The translations under genes and the position numbers were made by a program. The notes below the pieces were generated by a model. It did not search any database, was not told where the DNA came from, and saw only the letters and a program-made list of their open reading frames with translations. From Acidobacteriaceae bacterium KBS 83 (GTDB taxonomy: Bacteria > Acidobacteriota > Terriglobia > Terriglobales > Acidobacteriaceae), in the NCBI GenBank assembly GCA_000381585.1, contig KB906740.1:186001-250000 (forward strand): a stretch of DNA of 64,000 bases, written 5' to 3'. Shown in pieces: positions 1-9,569 of this stretch. Each line of letters begins with the position of its first letter. Within the stretch, counting starts at the first letter, position 1.

Positions 1-729
1 GCGCTAGAACCCGGCAATCTGAAGGTGGCGTTTGTGACGCACCTCCATTCTGATCACACGGCTGGGTATTCAGATTTGATCTTCACTGGATGGACTTCGG
101 GCCGGAGCACACCGCTTGAAGTGTATGGTCCGACCGGACTGAACTCGATGACCGAGCATATCCTGCAGGCCTACCGCATTGACATCGAGACACGCACGAA
201 CCCAGAGGGAAACCAGCGTGCCATCGCGGATGGCTGGAAAGTGAACGCCCACGAGATCAAGCCAGGGGTGATCTATAAAGACGCAAAGGTCACGGTCACC
301 GCCTTCGCGACGAGACACGCCATGGAGAGCTATGGGTATCGGTTCGATACGCCTGACCGCAGCATCGTCATCTCAGGCGATACAGCTCCGACGGAGGAGA
401 CAATCAAGGCTTGTAATGGCTGCGATGTTCTGGTCCACGAGGCGCAGATGCTTGAGTTGTATGAGAAGATGCCGGAACGTCTCCACTCGTTCGTAACGAA
501 ATATCACACAACCACAGAACAGCTTGGGGCACTTGCAACGAAAGCCAGACCGAAGCTTCTCATCGTCTATCACACCATAGGTTTTCGTCCTGGAATCGTC
601 CCTCCAAAATTTTTGTCCTCAATGAATGGTGTCGCCGCGTCCCGCTCTACGGCAGAAGTACTTCAGGAAGAAATCGCCTCGCGATACTCGGGACCGTTCG
701 TTATCGGGCGTGACCTGGACGTGTACTAG
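1..729 (+). CDS. MBL-fold metallo-hydrolase, 5' end outside window
   Basis: The frame is open from base 1, so the N-terminus lies upstream; the first in-frame GTG (25) is an internal valine, not a start. The metal-binding motif HLHSDH is visible within the first 20 codons. It is followed by the usual later ligands of the beta-lactamase/RNase Z-like fold: RHAMES, SGDT (bridging Asp), HEAQ and a C-terminal YHT. The family hydrolyses ester, phosphodiester or lactam bonds with two zinc ions; the substrate cannot be told from sequence. The RNase Z/arylsulfatase-like branch (AtsA type) fits better than class B beta-lactamases because of the HxHxDH spacing and the SGDT motif. No partner gene follows closely; the ECF sigma gene starts about 210 bases later. 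Confidence 0.85.
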   Translation, partial: ALEPGNLKVAFVTHLHSDHTAGYSDLIFTGWTSGRSTPLEVYGPTGLNSMTEHILQAYRIDIETRTNPEGNQRAIADGWKVNAHEIKPGVIYKDAKVTVTAFATRHAMESYGYRFDTPDRSIVISGDTAPTEETIKACNGCDVLVHEAQMLELYEKMPERLHSFVTKYHTTTEQLGALATKARPKLLIVYHTIGFRPGIVPPKFLSSMNGVAASRSTAEVLQEEIASRYSGPFVIGRDLDVY

Positions 730-937
730 GGATCTAACAGACCAAAGTTTTCAGATCATCGCATCGCATTGCAGACGATCGCGATCGAGTGGCTGGAGGA
801 TTTGCGCAGACATACGCCTGGCGCAAAGCACCAATAAAAGCGGCGGGATGGCCGTTTCTCGCAAAGCCGTGTCACAAAAGAGTCCGCTACCTGGTCCAGA
901 GAGATGAATCTCTCTCTGTGAGTGAGGAAATGTCATT

Positions 938-1924
938 GTGAGCCGAGACGATTCCGCCGAACCTATCGAAACAGAACCGGCTGACTCTGAGACCGCGGTT
1001 CGGCTGGCTACATTCGACCAGTACCGCGGGCTGCTTTTCTCCGTGGCCTACCGGATGCTGGGCAGCGTGGCGGATGCCGAGGACATGTTGCAGGAGACCT
1101 TTCTTCGCTGGCAGCAGGCATCGATCGAGGAGATTCGGTCGCCGCGTGCGTTTCTGGTCACGATCATCAGCCGGCTTTCGATCAATCATCTGCAGTCGGC
1201 GCGGGTCGCGCGCGAAGAGTACTTCGGCGAGTGGCTGCCGGAACCGCTGGTGACGCATGACGGGAAAGACCCGCTGTCGCTTCTGCGCATGGACGAGACG
1301 TTGTCGATGGCATTCCTGGTGCTGCTGGAGAGGCTGACTCCGGTGGAGCGCGCGGTTTTTCTGCTGCGCGAGGTGTTTGAGTACGAGTATGCAGAGATTG
1401 CGAGCATGCTGGGACAGAGCGAAGTGAATTGCCGGCAACTGCTGCGGCGAGCGCGGCAGCATGTCAGGAGCATGAGGCCACGCTTTGCGGCTTCGCGGCA
1501 GAAGCAAACAGAGCTGCTGGAACGGTTTCTTCGCGCAACTGGAAGCGGCGATATGGGCGGATTGCTCGATTTGCTGTCTGCGGACGTTGTGCTCTACGCC
1601 GATGGAGGCGGGAAAGGGCCGGCCGTGCCCAATGCGATTCGCGGTGCAGATAAGGTGGCGCGAGGCATTCTGGGTGGTCTTGAAAAGCTGGTCCCGAAGC
1701 GTGTGGTGCGACGCATCGTCGAGGTGAACGGCCAAGCAGGCGTAGCCGGCTACCTCGATGGGAAGCCGTTCTCGGTAATCACGCTCGAAGGCGAGGACGA
1801 TGACGGGGCGGTGGAAGGGGCGACGTGCGGGACGGCGAGCAGGACGACGATTCGGGCGATCTATATGGTGACGAATCCGGAGAAACTCTCGCGGCTGCCG
1901 GGCCTGGTCGACGATGTGAACTGA
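938..1924 (+). CDS. sigJ: ECF41-type RNA polymerase sigma factor (SigJ-like)
   Basis: Sigma factor of 328 aa with sigma-2 (about residues 25-95), sigma-4 (about 120-180) and a SnoaL-like C-terminal extension. The hallmarks of group ECF41 are present: WLPEP in the sigma2-sigma4 linker (99-103), DGGGK (222-226) and NPEKL (313-317) in the extension. In this group the fused domain replaces an anti-sigma factor and tunes core binding. The GTG at 938 is chosen because GAGGAAA lies 7 bases upstream. The next gene, a DoxX-like membrane protein 74 bases downstream on the same strand, is a plausible target; ECF41 factors usually control a single adjacent small redox or membrane gene. Function assignment is strong at family level; the regulon is inferred. 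Confidence 0.93.
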   Translation: MSRDDSAEPIETEPADSETAVRLATFDQYRGLLFSVAYRMLGSVADAEDMLQETFLRWQQASIEEIRSPRAFLVTIISRLSINHLQSARVAREEYFGEWLPEPLVTHDGKDPLSLLRMDETLSMAFLVLLERLTPVERAVFLLREVFEYEYAEIASMLGQSEVNCRQLLRRARQHVRSMRPRFAASRQKQTELLERFLRATGSGDMGGLLDLLSADVVLYADGGGKGPAVPNAIRGADKVARGILGGLEKLVPKRVVRRIVEVNGQAGVAGYLDGKPFSVITLEGEDDDGAVEGATCGTASRTTIRAIYMVTNPEKLSRLPGLVDDVN

Positions 1925-1998
1925 AGGCCTCTGTCACAAATGGAACTCGTCTCCGGTCTCCGTGGTGAGAACAGTCAGTTCGTTCTCACGGAGGAATC

Positions 1999-2391
1999 AT
2001 GAGAGGGAAAACTGTCGCCTATTGGATCGCAACCGCCTTTGTTGCTTTTATTATGACCGTCTCGGGCGGACTGGCGCTGAGTCATACGCCACGCTTCATG
2101 ACGGCGCTTGCCCACCTTGGGTATCCTGTGTACTTTTCTAATCTGCTGGGGGTGGGAAAGCTGGTTGGCGTGGGTGTTCTGCTTGCTCCGGGGCTGGGGC
2201 GGTTCAAGGAGTGGGCCTACGCAGCTTTTGGCATTGTGGTGCTGAGCGCCTGCTATTCACACCTTCTTTCTGGGGATGGAGTGATGGCACTGGAGCCGCT
2301 GGTGACGGGGGCTGCGCTGGTGATCTCGTATGTGCTGCGGCCAGCCAAGCGAAGGATGGCGGTTGAGTCGCAGGTGGCGGTTGGGGTGTAG
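1999..2391 (+). CDS. DoxX-like small integral membrane protein
   Basis: Protein of 130 aa made almost wholly of four hydrophobic segments (about residues 8-28, 45-65, 70-90, 98-115), with the typical N-terminal pattern of the DoxX_2 family (WIATAFVAFIMTVSG, then an invariant LGYPVYF-type stretch). GGAGGA lies just upstream of the ATG. DoxX-like proteins sit in the cytoplasmic membrane and are linked to quinone or thiosulfate redox chemistry in some lineages, but this subfamily has no proven activity. It follows an ECF41 sigma factor, the usual arrangement for a sigma factor and its target gene. Confidence 0.85.
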   Translation: MRGKTVAYWIATAFVAFIMTVSGGLALSHTPRFMTALAHLGYPVYFSNLLGVGKLVGVGVLLAPGLGRFKEWAYAAFGIVVLSACYSHLLSGDGVMALEPLVTGAALVISYVLRPAKRRMAVESQVAVGV

Positions 2392-2488
2392 GGGAGGAAC
2401 AATTTCGGTTGCGGTCGATGACGAGCAGAGCGTGTTCCGCTCGATTCGGGAACGGGCGGTGCTTTCGGTGTCTGCGGTTTTGCGCGAT

Positions 2489-2776
2489 CTACCGGAAGTT
2501 GCTCGCGATGGCGTCGTTTTCGGCTTCGACGCTCGAGATAACCGGCTTTTGTGTCATGAAGCGCTCAAGAGACTGCATGGCGCAGCCTTTTCCGCAGAGA
2601 TGGCGCATTTCGGGATTGCGGCTCTGATCGGCGTTCCAGGGCATGAGGGAGAAGCGCTGCGGCACCTGATCGTCTTCGTCGCAGGCGCAGTCGGCATAGG
2701 AGAGCATCCACCAGTGATTGGCCTCTCCCTTTGTCTTTCCGCAGATATCGCAGGTGAAAGAAACATCCCAGACCAT
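2489..2776 (-). CDS. small zinc-binding protein, unknown function
   Basis: Protein of 95 aa read on the minus strand from an ATG preceded by a strong GGAGG site. The N-terminus begins with beta-strand residues and a CDICGK knuckle (C-x2-C); a second cysteine group (HLCGKGC) sits near residues 59-65, so one zinc site is likely. A long acidic insert (CDEDDQ) separates them. I do not recognise a named family. The good ribosome site and the paired Cys motifs argue that it is real rather than a shadow of the overlapping plus-strand frames. Confidence 0.7.
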   Translation of the reverse strand: MVWDVSFTCDICGKTKGEANHWWMLSYADCACDEDDQVPQRFSLMPWNADQSRNPEMRHLCGKGCAMQSLERFMTQKPVISSVEAENDAIASNFR

Positions 2777-2956
2777 AGAACCTCCGTTGTGTCGACATGC
2801 ACATGCCGCGTGAGCAGGGCATCAGCAGCAAAACCAGGCCGGGAAGCCGGGCTGGCGAACATGGTAGCGTGAAGAGGTGGCGATTCCTAGATTCCTGAGG
2901 AACGGATTGATTTCGTCGGTAACCGTCAGGCATTGCCACGCCAGAGGAGTTGGGTC

Positions 2957-3151
2957 GTGACATGCATTGACTGTGGCTCATCCAGCTTTCGACTGTCGCG
3001 CTTCCGGTTTAGCGACCTGGAGCGGCTGGCGCTGCTGCAGTATCCGGTGCGGTGCCGCAGCTGCCGCCGGCGGACATTTGTGGGCCTGCCGCTGGCGCTT
3101 GCCCTGTACCAGGCGCGGCGGTCGAAGCGGAAAGAGAGCGGGGTGTTCTGA
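2957..3151 (+). CDS. small zinc-ribbon protein, unknown function
   Basis: Protein of 64 aa. The GTG at 2957 is chosen because GAGGAG lies 7 bases upstream and the protein then begins MTCIDCGSSSF. Two C-x2-C knuckles (CIDC and CRSC) about 35 residues apart form a probable zinc ribbon, followed by a basic tail. Its TGA is immediately followed by the TTG that may open the next gene, so the two are probably coupled. An upstream TTG at 2933 is possible but lacks a ribosome site. Confidence 0.6.
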   Translation: MTCIDCGSSSFRLSRFRFSDLERLALLQYPVRCRSCRRRTFVGLPLALALYQARRSKRKESGVF

Positions 3152-4672
3152 TTGGCCACTTCATGGGCGAATGAAGGGGTCACTCTGAAAGCTCCGTTGT
3201 CGCGCAGATTACTGCCCGGTATCGCCCTGGCTGCGGTGACGCTCACGGCGATCGCTACCGTCACGGTTCCGCTTCTTTCCCATCGGATTCTCGCCTACTA
3301 CGCGGACGATTTTTTCTATTATCTGCAGATCGTCCACAATCTGGCGGAGCATGGGCGGTCCACCTTTGACGGCACCACGCTTACCAATGGCTATCATCCT
3401 CTGTGGTTGCTGGTTCTAACGGCTCTATATCTCTCCGGCGGCGATCACGCGGTCTTCTTCGGCGTCGCGGTGCTCACTGTGGCAGCCACGGTGAGCACAT
3501 ACCAGATGACACGGGTGCTCTTCGACCGCCATTCCATCGATCCTGCGATCGGTCAGTTCTGCGCGGTATGGGCTGCTCTCTTCGCGCTGTCGATGGATCG
3601 CACTGGAATGGAGGTCATCCTTACCGTTCCGTTGCTGCTGGCATTTGTGCTGTTTGTCGACGGCGGCGCTTACCTGGACTCTCCTCGTCGCACAGTGTGG
3701 GCGGGGTTTCTCGCGGCTTTGGTCGTGCTGTCGCGGCTCGATGCTGCTCTACTGATGCTGCTTTATTTCGTTGCTCTCGTGATCGAGCGTGGCCTGCTGC
3801 CGCTGAAGCGTTTTCCGTGGATCTGCGTCGGCTTGATTCCCGTTTTCGTCTATGGAATATCGAATGTCTGGTTCTTTGGAAGCCTGGGGCCGGTCTCGAG
3901 CAGCGCCAAGCATCTTGCGCCGGGGTTTGCCTTCAGTGCGAAGACCCTGGAATCTGTGTTTTACCCGCTTGGCCTGGTGGGTGTGGCCTTCCTGATTCCC
4001 GCGATGCTGTTGATCGTCACCGGGATTGCGCACGGGCTCGTCCATCGCAGGCAGCCAGCGCTCTTGTGGGCGATGCTGCTATTCACCCCTGTGTATCTGA
4101 CCGTGTTGTCCTTCTCCAGCGATTGGGGTCTTTGGATCTGGTATCGCTATCCGTTTATTGTGTCCGCCATTGCGGGCCTGCTGCTGCTACGAGAGGCGCT
4201 ACCGGGATGGACGTGGACGCAGTATGTTCTGACGCCTGCGGCACTTATTCTTTGTGCTCTCTTTTGTGCGGGGCTCCGCAAGACACCGCAAAATGCGCAG
4301 GTCCTGAATATGGCGATAGAGCTTAAGGATTTCGCGGCAGGGCATCCGGGGATCTATGGAATGGGAGACTCCGCCGGGACCCCAGCGGTGATGATGGGCC
4401 AGCCGGTTGTGCAACTGGAAGGGCTGGTGATGGACAAGAGGTTTCTAGAGAACATTCGTGAAGAGCGGAATCTAGTCGATGTGCTGAGGGCCTACGGTGT
4501 TCGCTACTATGTCTCAACTAACGCGGTGTCCTCGGGCAACGGATGTTTCAATCTGAGCGAGCCGAAGGTGGCGGGGCCGCGCTCACCGCACATGCGCGGA
4601 ACGCTGTGCCAAGCCCCGATGAAGTCTTTTACGTCCGGCGAATTTGGTGTCTGGATTTTCGATGTGCAGTGA
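3152..4672 (+). CDS. polytopic membrane protein, GT-C glycosyltransferase-like
   Basis: Protein of 506 aa with about ten hydrophobic segments. The first extracytoplasmic loop carries ADDFFYYL, the acidic motif expected for GT-C (ArnT/PMT-like, GT39-type) transferases that use polyprenyl-phosphate sugars, followed by the NGYHPLW stretch common in this group. The C-terminal 110 residues form a soluble domain. The likely role is transfer of a sugar to a lipid or surface glycan on the periplasmic face. The TTG at 3152 abuts the stop of the preceding gene; no better start with a ribosome site is visible in the first 30 codons, so the exact start is uncertain. Donor and acceptor cannot be predicted. 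Confidence 0.75.
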   Translation: MATSWANEGVTLKAPLSRRLLPGIALAAVTLTAIATVTVPLLSHRILAYYADDFFYYLQIVHNLAEHGRSTFDGTTLTNGYHPLWLLVLTALYLSGGDHAVFFGVAVLTVAATVSTYQMTRVLFDRHSIDPAIGQFCAVWAALFALSMDRTGMEVILTVPLLLAFVLFVDGGAYLDSPRRTVWAGFLAALVVLSRLDAALLMLLYFVALVIERGLLPLKRFPWICVGLIPVFVYGISNVWFFGSLGPVSSSAKHLAPGFAFSAKTLESVFYPLGLVGVAFLIPAMLLIVTGIAHGLVHRRQPALLWAMLLFTPVYLTVLSFSSDWGLWIWYRYPFIVSAIAGLLLLREALPGWTWTQYVLTPAALILCALFCAGLRKTPQNAQVLNMAIELKDFAAGHPGIYGMGDSAGTPAVMMGQPVVQLEGLVMDKRFLENIREERNLVDVLRAYGVRYYVSTNAVSSGNGCFNLSEPKVAGPRSPHMRGTLCQAPMKSFTSGEFGVWIFDVQ

Positions 4673-4959
4673 TGGGATCGAGTCAATGCCTGAGTCTTTC
4701 ATGCCAAGAGCACGACCGTGGCTCAGTGATGACCACTTTGCCGACGCCAGAACCCCCACGATCTGGGCTTTCTTGAGGTCATCCCCTGGAAGGCTAAAAC
4801 AGTTTTGTTAGCCAATTGAGCATGGACGGCATATTAGCAGCGTTTGGAAGTATCTCAACTGCAACGACAGTGGTAGCGCGAGCCGTTGGGCAGAAAGTGC
4901 GGTCAGTTCGCTGGCAGGGGTGACAGTGGTGAGCATCCCGAGTCAACCTTTTGCGAAGT

Positions 4960-6429
4960 TCAATTCAAGTCTGGTTCTAGCCGTAAATCGCCGGGGAGGG
5001 TCTGCAGATCGCCGAAGAGCGAACTGTGCATCGGGACCCGAAGCACTGTCAAAAGGATGAGGAGAAGAAAGATCGTTTTCACCTGTGCTGCAAAACCAAA
5101 AATGTGGCCAGCACTGTTAATGTTCCCATGCGAAAGGTAGTTCAGCGGGACGAAGATTACGGCGCATGAGAACAGGATTGTGTGAAGTGCCCTAGCAGGA
5201 ACCCTCACCCGGCCCGTCGCCACGTCAGCGAGAAGAAACAATAGAAACGCTCCCCACGCTAGATACATGTAGACCAGTTTGTATTCATAGGAATACTGCG
5301 GCAACACGATTACAAGAACGATATAGGCGATGAACTGGTTTAGGAGCGGTAAATGGCGCAAGCGAAACCAGTAGAGCAACACGGCTGCTATGGGGATCAG
5401 GATGGTGTATATCCGTAGTGCCCTTCTCATTCCCGGCAAGATTGGGGGGAAGGGACGGTTGTCGCTTCTATGTACGTAGTGGTATAGAGAAATAGCCTGC
5501 TTCGTCGCACCAAAGAGCGACTCATCGAAGAAGGGGCTGACGCGTGCGAGGATGAAAGTGTCGCGCAGAAATGGCGCGGTTTTCGAGCTGTCGGAGACAG
5601 CCTGACGGATGGTGGGTCCGACACCAGCGAGCGCGAGTACCGAAAACACAACAGTGACAGCTATGGCAATGGCAAACATCCGATACTTGCGCCTGGCCAG
5701 AAAGAGGACAAAAAGCAGACCGGGGCTTATCTTCATTGACGTCGCCAGCGCCCACAGAATTGCAGAAATCAGCATCCGGTTGCGCGTGTAAGCCACAATT
5801 CCCAGCAGGACGAGTACCCACATCACCGCATCAATATTCCCGCGAAAGATCAGGAATAACAGTGGATAGCCAAGAAATAGAGTGGACCAGACCGCGACTT
5901 GCGGGAGCCACCCGGGGGCGATCCTCTTTACGCGCCACGAAAAGCAACAGGTTGCTACAAAGAAAGAGAGTAGCGCGAACGTCAGAAACGCGGCCAAGGG
6001 ATTGGGAAACAGGCGAATGAAGAAGAGAAAAGCGTAGATTGTGGGAACCGGATAAGGGAAAGGCCCGTTGACATCGGGACGCGAGAGCATGTCAGGCTCA
6101 CCGAAGTGAGCGACGCGTGCGGTAAAGTCAGTAAAGTCCCTAAACGCAAAGGAGTCGGGTACCGGGATTCCTCTGGCACACCAGGCGACGATAGTCAGGA
6201 GCAATAAAGTCGCTACATACATGCAAAGGCCCTTGCGGACCTCAGTTCTTGAAAGACAGCGAGACTCACTTTCGACATGCGCCGGGTTGAAGCTTTCCTG
6301 CTTGTTCAGGTGGTCGCTCCGTTCGGAAGAATAATGAAATCGCCGCGTAGTGCGGCTTGTACACGGCTGAAGTATTGACGAGAAACGCCGCAGTGGTAGC
6401 GTTGTTGCATGCCATCCTCCCAGATGCAC
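4960..6429 (-). CDS. DUF2029/GT87-like mannosyltransferase-type membrane protein
   Basis: Polytopic protein (489 aa from the first ATG). The motif FRGNIDAVMWVLVLLG near the middle is characteristic of the GT87/DUF2029 family (polyprenyl-phosphate-mannose dependent alpha-mannosyltransferases such as PimE). The preceding loop has FPYPVPTIYAF, also typical. The first 65 or so residues are hydrophilic and poorly conserved in appearance; an internal ATG at 6222 directly before the first membrane helix is an alternative start. It stands opposite in direction to the neighbouring membrane glycosyltransferase-like genes. Confidence 0.75.
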   Translation of the reverse strand: MHLGGWHATTLPLRRFSSILQPCTSRTTRRFHYSSERSDHLNKQESFNPAHVESESRCLSRTEVRKGLCMYVATLLLLTIVAWCARGIPVPDSFAFRDFTDFTARVAHFGEPDMLSRPDVNGPFPYPVPTIYAFLFFIRLFPNPLAAFLTFALLSFFVATCCFSWRVKRIAPGWLPQVAVWSTLFLGYPLLFLIFRGNIDAVMWVLVLLGIVAYTRNRMLISAILWALATSMKISPGLLFVLFLARRKYRMFAIAIAVTVVFSVLALAGVGPTIRQAVSDSSKTAPFLRDTFILARVSPFFDESLFGATKQAISLYHYVHRSDNRPFPPILPGMRRALRIYTILIPIAAVLLYWFRLRHLPLLNQFIAYIVLVIVLPQYSYEYKLVYMYLAWGAFLLFLLADVATGRVRVPARALHTILFSCAVIFVPLNYLSHGNINSAGHIFGFAAQVKTIFLLLILLTVLRVPMHSSLFGDLQTLPGDLRLEPDLN

Positions 6430-6570
6430 TCCCCAGAGTCAATTTTCAAGGTTCATCGAATGCGGAGATCCGTTTGTCCGCTCGGAGGAATGCGTGCAGC
6501 GGCCCGGAGGCGAAGCATTGCGGAGAGTGTCCGTCTTGGTCGGGCTTAGCCGAATCTGTCGGAGCAGTTC

Positions 6571-8331
6571 ATGAATAACATGTCTATGACAACGACGGCC
6601 GTAGCCGATCCAGCTTCAGCAGCCGCAAGGTGCGATGATCCCTCGTCTGTACGAAACGGAATTCTTTGCGTTTTGCTTGTAGCAGTCTGTGCCATGGCAA
6701 TTTATCCAGTCGTGGATGGGCCATGGAGCGACGATTTCTCGTATATAAAGACGGCGTTGGACTTCGAGCGGACGGGCAAGGTTCTTTACAACGGCTGGGC
6801 TACAGCGATGTTGGGCTGGCTCATTCCATGGGGTGCTCTGTTCATCAAACTCTTTGGATTCTCTTTTACCATTTTGCGGGTATCGCTCTTTCCGATCGCA
6901 GCGGCGACTATCTATCTACTCCATCAGATCCTGCGCCGGTTCGGAATTGATCCTCAAAATGCAGTTTTTGGGACATTGGCAATAGGATTGTCGCCCCTTT
7001 TCCTTTTAATGGCGACCAACTACATGACTGATGTGCCCGGCCTGCTTGTCATACTAGTTTGCATTTACATGTGTCAGCGCGCCGTCGCGGCCCGGACCGA
7101 TAATCGTGCTCTTTTATGGCTCATTTCCGCGGCGCTGGTGAATGTTGCCGGCGGTACTGTTCGTCAGATTGCGTGGCTTGGGGCACTCGTCATGGTGCCC
7201 TCGACCGCATGGCTGCTACGTGAGCGACGCGGCACCAAAGTCACAGGCGTTCTTATGTGGCTATTAAGTCTCGGCGCCATAGTGGCATGCGTTCACTGGT
7301 TTAACAAACAGCCATATTCTGTGCCGGAGCCGATCCTTCCGTGGCCGATCGGTCTCAAAGGGCTGTTTCATCTGGCAGAGCAGGTCATCATGACTCTCCT
7401 TTGCCTCCTCCTTATCGTTCTGCCGGTTTCAATGGCATGGATGACGACGGCGCGTCGTCTGAACAAAAGTGCAAAATGGCGGTTCGCAATTGTAATGGTT
7501 TCATTAAGCTTGCTCGGCGTTTATTTGTATATGACAGGAGTCAATGATCGCTGGGCGGAGCCGTGGCTGGTTCAGCTCTTGGCGACTACGGTCTTTGGTC
7601 GAGCGTGGCTCTGGGTGAGAGCCATAATTTCGCTGCTGGCCATAGCACCGGCGGTCCTACTCATAGAGCAGTTTGTCAGCAAAGGCTGGTCTATGTCCAG
7701 CGACGCTGGACAGCCTTCGTCGTGGACTCAGTTGCGTTGGATTCTTGGACCATTTGCCCTCAGCTATCTAATACTGTTGCTTCCCCGAGCTACGTGGCAA
7801 GCGATCCAGGATAGATACCTCCTCGGTGTGGCTCCTATCGCAATCATCCTCCTGCTGAAGCTATATCAGGAGCACATCAAACCAACCTTACCTGTTGGCA
7901 GTTTCATCGTGCTCATCGTAGTCGCGGTGATCGCGATCGGAGACGTTCACGATTCATTTGCGGCAAGCCGCGCGTTGACTAATGCGGTCACAATTGTCGA
8001 AAAATCGGGCGTTCCAAAGAAATCTTTGGCGGCGGGTTGGGCGCGAGATGGATGGGTGCAAGTCGGAGACGGCGGCCACATCAATGATCCGCGTATCAAA
8101 GTTCCCATTGGGGCCTACCGGCCCTATACGCCTGATTTGAGGCTTCCGCCAGAGTGCCTGAGTTGGTTTGCGAGCTATACGCCCGCTATCACTCCCACCT
8201 ATGTCATCGTATCAACTCCGAAATCCTGCTTTGCTCCAACCAGCTTTCCTGTCATCCATTACAGAACCTGGTTCCCGCCGTTCCGTCGGATCATCTATGT
8301 GGAAAAATTGGCAACCAGTTCTACGCCGTAA
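6571..8331 (+). CDS. polytopic membrane protein, GT39-like glycosyltransferase
   Basis: Protein of 586 aa with more than ten predicted membrane segments and the loop motif GPWSDDFSYIKTALDF, an acidic pair equivalent to the catalytic motif of GT-C/GT39 enzymes, followed by the typical lipid-facing segment and the FGTLAIGLSPLFLLM helix. GGAG lies 6 bases before the ATG. It is likely to act in the cytoplasmic membrane on lipid-linked sugars. It lies 28 bases upstream of a GT8 gene, so the two may form an operon for a surface polysaccharide. No family name beyond glycosyltransferase-like is safe. Confidence 0.75.
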   Translation: MNNMSMTTTAVADPASAAARCDDPSSVRNGILCVLLVAVCAMAIYPVVDGPWSDDFSYIKTALDFERTGKVLYNGWATAMLGWLIPWGALFIKLFGFSFTILRVSLFPIAAATIYLLHQILRRFGIDPQNAVFGTLAIGLSPLFLLMATNYMTDVPGLLVILVCIYMCQRAVAARTDNRALLWLISAALVNVAGGTVRQIAWLGALVMVPSTAWLLRERRGTKVTGVLMWLLSLGAIVACVHWFNKQPYSVPEPILPWPIGLKGLFHLAEQVIMTLLCLLLIVLPVSMAWMTTARRLNKSAKWRFAIVMVSLSLLGVYLYMTGVNDRWAEPWLVQLLATTVFGRAWLWVRAIISLLAIAPAVLLIEQFVSKGWSMSSDAGQPSSWTQLRWILGPFALSYLILLLPRATWQAIQDRYLLGVAPIAIILLLKLYQEHIKPTLPVGSFIVLIVVAVIAIGDVHDSFAASRALTNAVTIVEKSGVPKKSLAAGWARDGWVQVGDGGHINDPRIKVPIGAYRPYTPDLRLPPECLSWFASYTPAITPTYVIVSTPKSCFAPTSFPVIHYRTWFPPFRRIIYVEKLATSSTP

Positions 8332-8359
8332 GCCTGCGGCCTTCAAGGAACTCATCATC

Positions 8360-9517
8360 ATGAACTCGGGCATGCTGCTCCGTCGCGGCATTGCGACGGA
8401 TTGGCGGATACAGTATGGACTTCTGGCTGGATTTCTCCGATCGATACGTTTGCGAGAGGCTGCTGCGGATTGCCTTGCGAGAACGCAAGATTCGCCCGGA
8501 GTGCTCCCGGCTGCTGTTTACGCATCTTGTGCGGAGGTTTACAGTGCCGAAACGCCGCCGTCTGGAAGAGTGGCGCCGCACGGTGAGTGCTCGACGCACA
8601 GCAACCGTGGGGAGAACACCAGGGAGCACTCCGTCTTGACGCTTGCGATTGCCTTCTGTACCGACCGGATGATGGAAGCCCCGCTCCACGCGGCCGTGTC
8701 CTCTTTGCTTACGCATGGGTCAATTGAGATCGATTTTTATTTCATGTTGAACGGCTTCGACGAAAAGCGGCGAGACCTGCTTCGGAAAAGCATGGACATG
8801 AGCGGCAAGCCGTACCGAGCGACATTTGTGGACGAGCCGAGTTCCCAAGAGCTACTGAGCCTGCGACCGTTCCATGGAAACCGTACTCCGTACTACCGGC
8901 TGTTCTTACCGGAACTGATCCCGGCGGACCGGCTGCTGTACCTCGATTCCGACGTTGTATCCGCTATGGATGTCGCACCGCTGGCCACCTTGGCCATGTC
9001 GCACGCTTCGGGATTCGTAGCTGCTGGAGTGACAGACCACTACATAGAGCGAGAGCTTTTCGCGAGGATCGGTCTTCCCCCGGACACGCCGGCCTTCAAT
9101 TCCGGCGTCATGCTCTTTGACCTTGCGGCGTGGAGGGCGCAGAACCTGGGCCGTGAGACGCTCGACTTCTGCCGCAAATATCAGGAGTATGACCAGACAG
9201 GGCTGATTGCGGTGTCTGCCGGGTGCTTCGACAGGATGGACCCGAAGTACAACATACCTCTCTACACCTCGACTGAGCTGGCATACGCCCGCGAGTACCC
9301 AGGTCTGTATCATTTCGTCGGCAGCCCCAAGCCGTGGGACATCGGCGGGCGCCAGTTTCACTCCTGCTTCAGCATCTACGCGGAGGCGCTGGAGTGGACG
9401 GTCTGGCGGCGACATACGACCGCGTACATGAGCATCGCCAACTGGAAGCGCGCCTATAAGGTGAAAGGCGGCTATGCTCGCAAGCTACTGGCGCTGGCTC
9501 GCAAGCGTTTCTCGTAA
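8360..9517 (+). CDS. glycosyltransferase family 8
   Basis: The core (from about nucleotide 8636) matches GT8, retaining transferases that use nucleotide sugars: TLAIAFCTD at the nucleotide-binding strand, YYRLFLPELI, the metal-binding DxD motif in YLDSDVV, FNSGVMLFDL, and HFVGSPKPW near the C-terminus. LPS galactosyl- or glucosyltransferases (RfaI/RfaJ, GspA type) are the nearest functional relatives. The ATG at 8360 has AAGGAA upstream and lies just after the preceding gene. The first 92 residues match nothing in the family, and an overlapping ORF occupies the same stretch in another frame, so a start at TTG 8636 is a real alternative. Confidence 0.85.
   Translation: MNSGMLLRRGIATDWRIQYGLLAGFLRSIRLREAAADCLARTQDSPGVLPAAVYASCAEVYSAETPPSGRVAPHGECSTHSNRGENTREHSVLTLAIAFCTDRMMEAPLHAAVSSLLTHGSIEIDFYFMLNGFDEKRRDLLRKSMDMSGKPYRATFVDEPSSQELLSLRPFHGNRTPYYRLFLPELIPADRLLYLDSDVVSAMDVAPLATLAMSHASGFVAAGVTDHYIERELFARIGLPPDTPAFNSGVMLFDLAAWRAQNLGRETLDFCRKYQEYDQTGLIAVSAGCFDRMDPKYNIPLYTSTELAYAREYPGLYHFVGSPKPWDIGGRQFHSCFSIYAEALEWTVWRRHTTAYMSIANWKRAYKVKGGYARKLLALARKRFS
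8415..8639 (+). other. competing small ORF upstream of the GT8 core
   Basis: ORF of 74 codons in a different frame from the GT8 gene, beginning MDFWLDFSDRY and rich in Arg, whose TGA overlaps the TTG codon that could start the GT8 core (TTGA). Third-position GC is high in both frames here, so I cannot decide by composition which is translated. It may be a separate small gene with stop-start coupling, or the GT8 N-terminal extension may be the real product. Confidence 0.3.
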
Positions 9518-9569
9518 CCCCACACCAAACACAGAATGCGCGGAACGCATTACCCGGCTGATGCGTAGT

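Noticed and set aside
2565-2981. 138-codon minus-strand ORF
   Set aside because: Overlaps the small zinc protein in another frame; lacks a ribosome site.
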